Of a stretch of DNA of 23,161 nucleotides, positions 14,909 through 22,570 are shown one piece after another. Position 1 is the stretch's first letter, and each line of letters starts with the position of its first letter. The notes beneath the pieces are model-generated. The model saw only the letters and a program-made list of their open reading frames with translations. It had not been told where the DNA came from and ran no database searches. The stretch is from Opitutales bacterium (GTDB lineage Bacteria > Verrucomicrobiota > Verrucomicrobiia > Opitutales > Oceanipulchritudinaceae): contig SKLD01000236.1 in assembly GCA_007123395.1 (NCBI GenBank), positions 1-23,161 of the forward strand. Direction: 5' to 3'. The position numbers and the translations under genes are program-made.

Positions 14909-15640
14909 TCAACCGAATAATCGGTTGATGTCATCGGGGCCGAGTACTTTGAAGGCGCCGCGGGAGAGACCGCGCACGGTGAGGCGGCCGATTTGGAAGC
15001 GCTGCAACCGCGTGACGTTGTAACCGAGGGCGAAAAGGAGGCGGCGGATTTCCCTTTTCTTACCATGTTCGAGGTGGATCTCGATGGAACGTTTCGCGGA
15101 GGCGTGTTTGTGCGGATTGGGCACGACTTTCTCCGCTTTGAGGCGTTCGCCCTCCCAAACAATGCCTTTGAGTAGTTTCGGGATGTCGGCGCTGTCGAAC
15201 GGCTTGTCCAGTTCCACGCGGTAGCGCTTGATGACGCGGTGCGAGGGATGGCTCACGCGTTGGGCGAGACCGCCGTCGGAGGTGAGGATGACAAGGCCCT
15301 CGCTCTCTTTGTCGAGGCGACCGACGCAAAAGAGTCGCTCGCCGCGGAACTCCGGCGGGAGCAGGTCGAAAAGAGTGCGGTCGTGGTGGGGGTCGCGGTT
15401 GCTGCACAGGAACCCTTTGGGTTTGTGCAGGGCGAGGGTGAGGCTGCGCACGGGGCGATGCCGCACGGTCGCGCCGTCCACCACCACAGTTTCCTTTCCC
15501 GGTGTGACTTTGCGGCCGATGGAGGCGACTTCACCGTCGACCGTGACCCGGCCTTCGGCGATCATCTCCTCGGCCGTGCGGCGCGAGGCCACGCCCCGGT
15601 CGGCGAGGTATTTTTGGAGTCGCTGCGGTTGATCGTCCAT
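14909..15640 (-). CDS. 23S/16S rRNA pseudouridine synthase, RluB/RsuA family
   Basis: Modifies a uridine in ribosomal RNA to pseudouridine. The 243-aa protein has an N-terminal S4 RNA-binding domain (residues 6-60: 'RLQKYLADRGVASRRTAEEM'). The synthase domain has 'LHKPKGFLCSNRD' and the catalytic Asp110 in 'GRLDKESEGLVILTSDG', then 'HPSHRVIKRYRVELD' and 'HLEHGKKREIRRLLFALGY'. Length and motifs fit RluB (23S U2605 in E. coli) better than RsuA or RluE, but the exact site cannot be assigned from sequence alone. ATG 15640 is clear. It lies 94 bp after the TPR gene and 42 bp before the SH3 gene, all on the same strand. Confidence 0.92.
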   Translation of the reverse strand: MDDQPQRLQKYLADRGVASRRTAEEMIAEGRVTVDGEVASIGRKVTPGKETVVVDGATVRHRPVRSLTLALHKPKGFLCSNRDPHHDRTLFDLLPPEFRGERLFCVGRLDKESEGLVILTSDGGLAQRVSHPSHRVIKRYRVELDKPFDSADIPKLLKGIVWEGERLKAEKVVPNPHKHASAKRSIEIHLEHGKKREIRRLLFALGYNVTRLQRFQIGRLTVRGLSRGAFKVLGPDDINRLFG

Positions 15641-15734
15641 CGTTTACAGGAACTTGAAGAAGGCAGGGTGGTGGCGCGCGCGGGCGGGGGCAAGCGCAAG
15701 TGCGGTCAAGGGCGAAAGAGTCCGCGGGCGCCCG

Positions 15735-17114
15735 TCAGTCGTTTTCGGCGAGCCGTTTCATCTCCTCGAGGTGATACCGCAGCCGGCGGTTGGAGAGAAG
15801 CAGGCTGCCGAGTCCGAGAAGAAGAAAGACAACGAAGATCCCCACCAGCACCTGAATCCAGTCTGCGCTGCTCCCCCTTGGAGCGGAGCCAGCGTCGCTC
15901 CCGCTTGCGGCGGGCGTCCCCGGCGCGGAGGCTTTGACGGGGTCCGCAGGCGGCGGAGGAGGCTCGGCAGGTTCGCGCGCGAGTGTGTCGAAGTGCGCCG
16001 CCAGCGATTCGTGGTAATTTGCAAGATCCGCCTCCCCCGCGCCGGCCAGCGCTCTCGCAAGCACCTCATGGTAGTCGCGAAGCAGGGTGTGGGAGTGGAT
16101 CGCTTTGGCGTGGCGGAAGCCTTCCTCCATGAAATCCAGCGCTTCGTTATAGCGCCCCTGCGCAACGAGATCGCGCGTGATGTAACGGATGGTCGTGGAA
16201 GCGTCCCAGACGGTTTTTTGATTCCGCTGCAGATCCAGCGCTTCGTCGTAGTAGCGCCGTGCCTTCTCCCATTCACCTTCCCCGGAGGCGATCTTGCCGA
16301 GAATGAAGAGAGTCAGGGCGATGTTCTTTTCGTTTCCGATCCTGCGCTCAAGGGCGAGACTCTCGAGGATGAGTTCCTCGGCGCGGCGGGCATTTCCGAG
16401 CGCGGCATACGATTCGCCGAGGTTGCTTAGAACGGCGGCGCGTTGCAGCGGCATGTCCATGCCTTCGATGACTTCCAAGGCCTCTTCGTAGACATCGATC
16501 GATTTCTCGTACTTCCACATGCGGTAAAGCGTCATACCGATGTTGGATAGATTGGCATGAAGGCGCCGCGGCGTGCCGTGGACTCGGTTAATGCGCGCGC
16601 TGTCCTTGAAGACCTCAAGGGCACGCGGAAGGTTGCCGCGCCGCCAGTTGATGATGCCGACGAGGTTCAGCAAAGGCGTCTTCTCCGCCTCGAGAAGATA
16701 AAAATCCGCGAGGGTGAGGGCGGCATCGACGATTCCCGATGCTTCGTCGATCCTCCCTTCAAGGTACGTCGCCACGGCGAGGGCGTGCTTCGCTTTAACC
16801 CGCAGCGCGGTGTTGCCTCCGTCCTCCCGCGCAAACGCCACCGCGCTTGCCGCCGCCTCATGCGATGCCGTGTTGTTTCCTAGCGTGCGGTGGGCAACCG
16901 AGGCGTAAACCTCCGCGTAGACCCTGTGGACCGGGTCTGTCAGGTGCCCGCGCTGCCCTGCGATAAATTCGAGGCACGCCTCCGGTGAGTGCTCCGCAAA
17001 GCGCTGAAACGCGTCTGCGTCGTCAAAGAGGTGCGGTCCGGGCACCGGTGCCTCCGCCATGGCGACGACCGCGGCAGTCGCAAGGGCGGGAAGCACCCAC
17101 GCTCTTCGCCACAC
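15735..17114 (-). CDS. TPR-repeat membrane protein, probably a sensor lacking its output domain
   Basis: From GTG 17114 the product starts with a signal sequence ('WRRAWVLPALATAAVVAMAEA'); a GTG at 17156 would add 14 residues and is the alternative. Around ten tetratricopeptide-like helical pairs follow ('ALEVFKDSARIN', 'SNIGMTLYRMWKYEKSIDVYEEAL', 'SNLGESYAALGNARRAEELI', 'KARRYYDEALDL'). Then come a Pro/Ala-rich linker, one membrane helix ('WIQVLVGIFVVFLLLGLGSL') and a 20-residue tail ending 'MKRLAEND'. Periplasmic TPR plus membrane helix is the sensor half of many kinases and diguanylate cyclases, and GGDEF domains typically begin 'LAxxDxLTGLxNR'. The stop falls just there. A CTG-ACG-GGC (Leu-Thr-Gly) run continues in the next frame, suggesting frameshift and loss of the catalytic part. 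It may still work as an adaptor. Confidence 0.8.
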   Translation of the reverse strand: MWRRAWVLPALATAAVVAMAEAPVPGPHLFDDADAFQRFAEHSPEACLEFIAGQRGHLTDPVHRVYAEVYASVAHRTLGNNTASHEAAASAVAFAREDGGNTALRVKAKHALAVATYLEGRIDEASGIVDAALTLADFYLLEAEKTPLLNLVGIINWRRGNLPRALEVFKDSARINRVHGTPRRLHANLSNIGMTLYRMWKYEKSIDVYEEALEVIEGMDMPLQRAAVLSNLGESYAALGNARRAEELILESLALERRIGNEKNIALTLFILGKIASGEGEWEKARRYYDEALDLQRNQKTVWDASTTIRYITRDLVAQGRYNEALDFMEEGFRHAKAIHSHTLLRDYHEVLARALAGAGEADLANYHESLAAHFDTLAREPAEPPPPPADPVKASAPGTPAASGSDAGSAPRGSSADWIQVLVGIFVVFLLLGLGSLLLSNRRLRYHLEEMKRLAEND

Positions 17115-17241
17115 GGAAACGCAAAGAAACGCGGGCGTTGGGGAGAATGAAAGCACGGCTTACGACGGTGGGAGCGGAGGTTCTTTTGGCAACGCCTTTT
17201 CCATTTCAACGCGCGCTTTCCGCCGACAACGCAGCCGCTGG

Positions 17242-17730
17242 TCAGCGCCGCGCCCGCACAAGCCGGGGATCAAAGCGGAATGGCTGCGCTGCGCGGATCT
17301 TCAAGGCACCGAAGCGCGGATGCGCCGGATCGATGAGAACATTGCTCTCCGTGGGCACCACCGCGCTCGCCACACGCAGCACGGCGGAGCGCTTTTCCGC
17401 TGCCCAGCTATCGCCCGCCGCGCGCGTCACCGGCAGCGGGGGAAAGTCCGTTCCCTCCGCCGAAGGCCGGAGTGTGGCAGTCTCGATGTCGTCGGCCGGG
17501 ATGGAAATCCGGAAGGCCGTCAGCTCGGGCACCGGCGCGGCGGGGTCGATATGCACAAGGAATTCGAGCGCCGCCAGCGCCAGCGACGAACTTGCGTAGA
17601 CGACCCGCGTTCCGGGGCTGTTCCAGCGGCCGCCGAAACGGAACGCGCCCTCGCCCTCGAACGCCGCAGCGGCATGGATTGCTTTTACCAAACGCCACGC
17701 CTCCGTCGTATCGGGCAAAACCTCAGACAT
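17242..17730 (-). CDS. RES-domain toxin of a type II toxin-antitoxin system
   Basis: RES toxins degrade cellular NAD+ (MbcT is an NAD+ phosphorylase). The 162-aa protein shows the name-giving conserved Arg-Glu-Ser set: 'AWRLVKA' (R13), 'GAFRFGGRWNSPGTRVVYAS' (R31), 'LALAALEFLVH' (E56) and 'VPTESNVLIDPAHPRF' (S129). All are intact. ATG 17730 overlaps the antitoxin stop by 8 nt (ATGTCTGA), the usual antitoxin-first arrangement with coupled translation. The pair lies directly upstream, same strand, of the TPR gene with an 85-bp or larger gap. Confidence 0.92.
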   Translation of the reverse strand: MSEVLPDTTEAWRLVKAIHAAAAFEGEGAFRFGGRWNSPGTRVVYASSSLALAALEFLVHIDPAAPVPELTAFRISIPADDIETATLRPSAEGTDFPPLPVTRAAGDSWAAEKRSAVLRVASAVVPTESNVLIDPAHPRFGALKIRAAQPFRFDPRLVRARR

Positions 17731-18163
17731 ACACGCCGTGTTCCAGCCGCCCGATCAAGTCCTCCACCTCGCGCGCGCCCACCTCCGTCTCCGCGAAGTC
17801 CAGCGGCGCCTCGCCGCCGAGCCCGGGAGCGGGGCGTTTGAGCCATGCCCGCGCCGTCGCTTCATCGCCGTCGAAGAGGGCGACCGCCAGCCAGTAGAGC
17901 CGCGCATACCGCACCAGCCGGTCGCTGTGGCCGGGGTCCAGCGGCTGCCGCCGCGCCCGCCGCCGCGAGAGCGTCGCCACCGAAATCCCCGTCTTGCGCG
18001 CCAGCTCCTCCACCGTCAGCCCGAGGAGTTCCCGCAGCGCGTCGAACTCGGCTGTCGGCAGGCCGTGGCGCACGCGCTCCACCGCCGCGAGGGGATTCGC
18101 CGATACCACGCCTGCGCTTTCCCGCACCACACAGGGGGGGTGTTCCCGGATTTTGTATTTCAC
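17723..18163 (-). CDS. Xre/MbcA/ParS-type antitoxin
   Basis: 146-aa partner of the RES toxin. It has a central helix-turn-helix ('TVEELARKTGISVATLSRRR') and the toxin-binding C-terminal domain ending 'APLDFAETEVGAREVEDLIGRLEHGVY', a very characteristic MbcA/ParS/Xre antitoxin signature. The start is GTG 18163, preceded by AAGG about 8 nt upstream. An imperfect ATAA-GG-TTAT palindrome lies at the same place and could be an autoregulatory operator, as these antitoxins often repress their own operon. Sequences upstream are shared with the divergent iclR-type gene. Confidence 0.93.
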   Translation of the reverse strand: MKYKIREHPPCVVRESAGVVSANPLAAVERVRHGLPTAEFDALRELLGLTVEELARKTGISVATLSRRRARRQPLDPGHSDRLVRYARLYWLAVALFDGDEATARAWLKRPAPGLGGEAPLDFAETEVGAREVEDLIGRLEHGVYV

Positions 18164-18233
18164 GTGATAACCTTATGTCTTGCACCTGACTCGTTTCAAG
18201 CTTTTTCCGCAATTTTTCCTCTCTGGTTCGATG

Positions 18234-18263
18234 TTGACACCTCCGCGCATATGTCACTTTATT
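18234..18263 (+). promoter_or_regulatory. Candidate promoter with inverted repeat before the IclR-type gene
   Basis: TTGACA (18234-18239), an 18-bp spacer and TTTATT (18258-18263) form a plausible sigma-70 promoter. An inverted repeat TGACA (18235-18239) / TGTCA (18252-18256) spans the spacer and could be the regulator's own operator. The -10 box ends 8 bp before ATG 18272 and there is no Shine-Dalgarno, so the message may be leaderless. Confidence 0.5.
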
Positions 18264-18271
18264 AGTTACAA

Positions 18272-18985
18272 ATGGAGGGGCTACCGGCACAACCCAACCG
18301 CAGTGTGATGGAGGGCATCGAGGTGCTTTTCGCCGTCGCGGGCCGCCGCGCCGCCGTGCGCGTACGACCGCTTGCCCGCGAGTTGGGCATGACACCGACG
18401 CGCGTGCAGCGCTACTTGGCGACGCTCGCCCATCTCGGGCTCGCGCGCCGCAACCCGGATCGCAGCTACGCGGTGGGCGCCGGCATTCACGCCCTCTCGG
18501 CCCTGAGCCTTTCCGCCTCGGGATTGGCCGCGCGGGCGATGCGCGTGTTGCCTCCGCTGGGCGCGGCGGGATGCATCGTGGCCGTCGGCGTTCTCTGGCG
18601 GCACATGGTCAGTTATCTCTATTTTAGCCAGCCCGGCATGCCGCGGTCGGAATCGCTCGGTCGCACCGAGGGCTACCCCGCGGAGCATTCGTCCATCGGA
18701 CTGCTTCTCCTCGCCCACCGGGGAGCGGACTATGTGAAACGCTACTTCCCCGGAGAGTCGGACAGGTTGTTGCCGCGCCTCGAAGAAGTCCGCCGAACGG
18801 ACCACGCTGTCATCGAGCGCCCCGAAGGCGGCTTCAGCATCGCGGTGCCGGTGGGCATGCCGCCTTTCGCCGGCTTGGCGGTCTCGGGTGAGATCGCCGG
18901 CGGTTCGATTCCCGCGCTGCTCGAACGAATGCGCGCGGCGGGGCGCGAACTTAACGGAAAAGATCCCTCCACGAATCCCTCATGA
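18272..18985 (+). CDS. IclR-family-like transcriptional regulator
   Basis: 237 aa. An N-terminal winged helix-turn-helix (about residues 10-70: 'SVMEGIEVLFAVAG...VRPLARELGMTPTRVQRYLATLAHLGLARRNPDRSYAVG') has the IclR layout. A C-terminal effector-binding domain follows (about 85-225: 'EGYPAEHSSIGLLLLA', 'FSIAVPVGMPPFAGLAVSGEIAGGS'). IclR-type regulators sense small organic acids or sugar derivatives and usually control the adjacent catabolic gene. Here the stop overlaps the FAD oxidoreductase start by 4 nt (ATGA), so regulator and enzyme are co-translated and the regulator most likely governs that enzyme and itself. The ligand is unknown. Confidence 0.87.
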   Translation: MEGLPAQPNRSVMEGIEVLFAVAGRRAAVRVRPLARELGMTPTRVQRYLATLAHLGLARRNPDRSYAVGAGIHALSALSLSASGLAARAMRVLPPLGAAGCIVAVGVLWRHMVSYLYFSQPGMPRSESLGRTEGYPAEHSSIGLLLLAHRGADYVKRYFPGESDRLLPRLEEVRRTDHAVIERPEGGFSIAVPVGMPPFAGLAVSGEIAGGSIPALLERMRAAGRELNGKDPSTNPS

Positions 18986-21363
18986 AACAGAAAATAGAAT
19001 CCTACGATGTCGTCGTGTGCGGCGGTGGAATGGCCGGCTTTTGCGCCGCTCTCGCCTCCGCCCGCGGCGGAGCCTCCACGTGCCTCATCCAAGACCGCCC
19101 CGTTCTCGGCGGGAATGCCTCCAGCGAGATCCGCGTGACGGTGCATGGCGCGGGGTGCCACCATCCCTATGCGCGGGAGACCGGCATTGTTGGCGAGGCG
19201 CTCAACGCCGAGCGCAACGCCAACCACATCTATCCCATCGAAAACGGCTGGACGAACAGCGTCTTCGACATGTCGCTCTACGACATGGCGGTGCGCGAGC
19301 CCAACCTCACGCTGCACCTCAACACATCTCTGCGCGACGTTGAACTGGAGTCGGGCGGGGGCGGACTGGCCGCCCTTGCCGCGTGGCCCCCCGCCAGCGC
19401 GGAGCAGGGCTATTACCTCCGTCCCGCCTGCCACGGCGGCGACCGCGTGAAATCGGTCCGCGCCTATGTCGCCAACGCGGAGGTCGAACTTATCATTGCA
19501 GGCAAGCGCTTCATCGATTGCACGGGCGACGCCCTGCTCGCGCATCTCGCGGGTTGTGAATGGCGCATGGGCAGCGAATCCCATGCCGAGACCGGCGAGG
19601 TCCACGCCACGGCCGAAGCCTCCCCCGACACGATGGGCAGCAGTATCCACATCCGCTGCATCGACACGGGCCGTCCCGCCCCGTTCCGCGCCCCGGATTG
19701 GGCCATGCACTATGAGGACGCCGCCTTCTTCTACGAGCAGGGGCGCAAACCCAACGAACCGCAGGGCGGCTACTGGTGGATCGAGATCGGCGTGCCCTTC
19801 CACACGATCCATGACAACGAGGCCATCCGCCATGAACTCACGCGCCACGCCCTCGGCGTGTGGGATTGGATGAAAAACCGCGACCCCAAGACGATGGAGC
19901 GCTGCCGCAACTACGCCCTCGAGTTCATCGGACAAGTGCCGGGCAAGCGCGAGAGCCGCCGGGTCATGGGACTCCATTTCCTCAACGAAAACGAATTACA
20001 GCGGCGCGAGGCCTTTCCCGACGAGTGCGCCTACGGCGGGTGGTTCATCGACCTGCACACGCCGGGCGGGCTCCTTGCTGATTCCAGCGAACCTTCCAGC
20101 GCGCTCGGCTACGACGACCGGGTGGCCGAAATCGCCCTCAAATACATCGGTCCCTACGGCATCCCCCTGCGCTCCCTCGTCTCCAAGGATGTCTCCAACC
20201 TCATGATGGCCGGGCGCAACCTCTCCGTCACCCACGCCGCCCTCGGCACCGTCCGCGTCATGGCCACCTGCGGGCTCATGGGCCAGGCCGCCGGCACGCT
20301 CGCGGCCGCTTCCGTGCGGCGCGGCGCCGAGCCCGGCGAAACGGTCGAAAACGCGGTCGGCGAGGTCCAGCAAACGCTCCTGCGCGACGGCTGTTACTTG
20401 CCCAATCTCCGCAATGAAGACCCGCTCGACCTCGCCCGCGCCGCCCAACCCTCCGCCTCCTCCGAGTTCCGCTTCGCGGGGATCGGCGCGTGGGAACGCG
20501 ATATCGATCAAAACCTCCGCGAAAGTTTCTGGGGGCGGGCCTACGGACGCGAGCGCGCCCTCGCCGACGAACCCTGCCAGTGGTTCCACCTCGCCGGGGG
20601 CCGCCTCGACCGCGTCGGGCTCCACCTCCACAGCACGGCGGACGCCCCTGCCGAAGCAACGGTTGTCCTCCGCAAAGTCGATTCCATCTGGGCCTACGAC
20701 CGCGAGGACGGCGAGATTGTCTGGACCGGCACAATCTCCGTGCCTCCGGGTTGCGACGACCTTGTTTGGATCGCGCCGGAGCTGGACGGACTCGCCGACG
20801 GCTGCCACCGTCTCGAAGTCTCCGGCCCCGAAAACGTCCACTGGCGTTATTCCGGAGCCCACCCCTACGGCATCACGGGCGGCCACATCATCGGATCCGG
20901 GCGCTACCACTGGTTTCGCCTCCCCGGCGAGTTCGCCTTCAGCGTCGAGCCCGCCCAACCGGTTCACGGGCCGCGCGAAGCCCTCACCGGCGTCACCCGC
21001 CCGCGCGAGCGCAGCCACGCTTGGTTCAGTGATCCCGCCGCCGCGCTCCCGCAATGGCTCGAACTGCGTTGGCCTGAGAAACAACTGGTGCGCACCGTCG
21101 AACTGACTTTTCCCGGCCAGCTCGTCTCCGAGCCGCATTGGGAAAATCCGTTTTACGTCGCTCCCTACGTCGCCCGCCGCTACGTCTTGGAGGCGTGGAC
21201 CGACGGGGCATGGACGCCGCTCGCACGCGAATCAGAAAACGTCCGCGTGCGCCGCCGGCACGACCTCGCAAACCCCGTCGCCACCGACCGCCTGCGCCTC
21301 GTCGTCCACGAAACCCACGGCGCCCCCTCCGCCGGGCTCACCGAAATCCGCTGCTACGCCTGA
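18982..21363 (+). CDS. FAD-dependent oxidoreductase (FAD_oxidored family) with C-terminal beta-sandwich regions
   Basis: 793-aa flavoprotein. The N-terminus is the FAD-binding Rossmann fold 'VVVCGGGMAGFCAALASARG', then 'DRPVLGGNASSEIRV', typical of the FAD_oxidored family. A second nucleotide-site motif near residues 410-440 reads 'LMMAGRNLSVTHAALGTVRV' and 'ATCGLMGQAAGTLAA'. Thus about 1-465 is the oxidoreductase. Residues about 490-650 form a beta-rich domain, and about 690-793 resemble a discoidin/F5-8 type C carbohydrate-binding domain ('WLELRWPEKQLVRTVELTF', 'RLRLVVHETHGAPSAGLTEIRCYA'). No signal peptide is seen, so it is probably cytoplasmic. The family is frequent in polysaccharide-degrading Planctomycetes and Verrucomicrobia; the substrate is unknown. 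It is co-translated with the IclR-type regulator. A TTTTCCGGAAAA palindrome (21398-21409) follows the stop. Confidence 0.9.
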   Translation: MKQKIESYDVVVCGGGMAGFCAALASARGGASTCLIQDRPVLGGNASSEIRVTVHGAGCHHPYARETGIVGEALNAERNANHIYPIENGWTNSVFDMSLYDMAVREPNLTLHLNTSLRDVELESGGGGLAALAAWPPASAEQGYYLRPACHGGDRVKSVRAYVANAEVELIIAGKRFIDCTGDALLAHLAGCEWRMGSESHAETGEVHATAEASPDTMGSSIHIRCIDTGRPAPFRAPDWAMHYEDAAFFYEQGRKPNEPQGGYWWIEIGVPFHTIHDNEAIRHELTRHALGVWDWMKNRDPKTMERCRNYALEFIGQVPGKRESRRVMGLHFLNENELQRREAFPDECAYGGWFIDLHTPGGLLADSSEPSSALGYDDRVAEIALKYIGPYGIPLRSLVSKDVSNLMMAGRNLSVTHAALGTVRVMATCGLMGQAAGTLAAASVRRGAEPGETVENAVGEVQQTLLRDGCYLPNLRNEDPLDLARAAQPSASSEFRFAGIGAWERDIDQNLRESFWGRAYGRERALADEPCQWFHLAGGRLDRVGLHLHSTADAPAEATVVLRKVDSIWAYDREDGEIVWTGTISVPPGCDDLVWIAPELDGLADGCHRLEVSGPENVHWRYSGAHPYGITGGHIIGSGRYHWFRLPGEFAFSVEPAQPVHGPREALTGVTRPRERSHAWFSDPAAALPQWLELRWPEKQLVRTVELTFPGQLVSEPHWENPFYVAPYVARRYVLEAWTDGAWTPLARESENVRVRRRHDLANPVATDRLRLVVHETHGAPSAGLTEIRCYA

Positions 21364-21414
21364 GGGCCAGCGGTCTCAGGCCCCGGCGTTCCCGGTCTTT
21401 TCCGGAAAACCCCT

Positions 21415-21480
21415 CACCAGTGTCAACTTTATATAGCTCTGAGCTAGATAATGTAAATTATTTAGTTGTGAAATAGATTT
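21415..21480. repeat. AT-rich direct repeat D1
   Basis: First of two diverged copies of a ~65-bp AT-rich element (partner at 22506-22570). The first 12 bases (CACCAGTGTCAA) and the end (GAAATAGATTT) are identical. By hand alignment about 51 of 65 aligned positions match, with one 1-base gap. D1 contains a TAGCT-CTG-AGCTA stem. Its composition contrasts sharply with the GC-rich surroundings. Confidence 0.7.
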
Positions 21481-21483
21481 TAT

Positions 21484-22307
21484 CGATGCAAACAGCTGGG
21501 CGGCGCAGTTGTGGCAGCGGGAACAATACACGCGCGCCATGCCGTCTCTGCGGCAAATTCGGCCTTTGAGGGCGGCGACGCTACCGGGGGCATTTGGCAT
21601 ATCAAGCGTTCGCTCTTTGAGCAAAACACCGCGACGTCGAGCGGCGGTGCGGGTTCCGGCTCCTTCCCGGCAGTCCCGCCATCGGGCAGGGGAACCCGTT
21701 TTCCTGCCGCCGGACGAGTTCGACCTGAACTTCAACGGTGGCACCGAGGAACCGCTTCCGGTCGACATGGCAGGATTTCTGCGCCTTCGACATGGATCAG
21801 GACATACGCCTTTCGGCGCAGTTTGAACCGGACATGGCGGATGACGACGGTGACGGCCTGACGAATTACGAAGAGATTGTGATCTACGGCACGGACCCGA
21901 ACAGCCCGGACACCTCCGGCGACGGCTTGACCGACGCCGAGGCCGTCGCCCTCGGCCTTGACCCGCTCGGCGACTACTCCGGCGTGATCGACCTTGTCGC
22001 CGAAGATCCGGAGCGGTTCGGCATTGAAATCCCGGATGTCGATGCCGCCCGTGCTGAAGGTGTCGACTCCGTCCTGAACGAACCGGAAGCGCACGGCCTC
22101 TACACGGAGGCATCGATCCTCGACCTCAGCTTGGGCGGGGTGGTGTTACGCCGCGGCGAAAACGGGTTCGACCTCGAGTTCCAGCTCCAGCGCGCCGAAG
22201 AACTCTCGGAGTGGACCACCGCCGAAACCTTCGTTCTCCCGTTCGAGAGCGAATCCGCCCACACCTTCGTACGCCTCCGCGTCTCCGCCCCCGGCGCGCA
22301 TCCCTGA
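21484..22307 (+). pseudogene. Decayed beta-helix / TSP3 surface-protein gene
   Basis: Three reading frames each carry a piece of one recognisable protein. Frame of 21511 (open from about 21484 to 21660) reads 'GGAVVAAGTIHARHAVSAAN', 'FEGGDATGGI' and 'SLFEQNTATSSGGA', typical of polymorphic-membrane-protein / right-handed beta-helix repeats. Frame of 21509 may hold 'FDLNFNGGTEEPLPVD' (about 21716-21766). Frame of 21738 (GTG 21738, stop 22305-22307) reads 'FDMDQDIRLSAQFEPD', the calcium-binding TSP3 motifs 'DDDGDGLTNYEE' and 'GTDPNSPDTSGDGLTDAEA', and a beta-rich tail 'FDLEFQLQRAEELSEWTTAE...TFVRLRVS'. At least one, probably two, frameshifts plus deletion are needed to join them, and there is no upstream start or signal peptide. 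The last 189 codons remain open and might be annotated as a separate gene. Confidence 0.7.
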
Positions 22308-22505
22308 GCCGCTGTCGACACGGCCCCGGCCCGCGGGAGCGCGGTCCCCCATGTCGCGGTTAAGCCGGTGGATCGACGAGAATGCGGGGGCGTCCCGCAG
22401 GCTTTCAGAGCCGTCAGGTCCTTCAAAAGCAGGCTCACATCCCACCGCCATTGAGGTGCGGCCCCTTCGAACACCCAACCCATTCACAAGCCAGCATCCC
22501 CGCCG

Positions 22506-22570
22506 CACCAGTGTCAATTTATTTATTTCTGAATTTAGTAACGCAAACAATTTAATTATGAAATAGATTT
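22506..22570. repeat. AT-rich direct repeat D2
   Basis: Second copy of the element at 21415-21480, same orientation, 1091 bp away. AT-rich sequence continues to about 22612, beyond the similarity. The two copies bracket the decayed beta-helix/TSP3 gene. Confidence 0.7.

Noticed and set aside
13028..14920. 630-codon open frame on the plus strand across folD and the SH3 gene
   Set aside because: It is antisense to two clearly recognisable genes, has no family resemblance, and is rich in Arg/Gly/Asp as expected from the complementary strand of GC-rich codons.
21421..21426. TTGACA on the minus strand in both AT-rich repeats as a -35 box
   Set aside because: No acceptable -10 lies 16-18 bp downstream in either copy, and no minus-strand gene follows.
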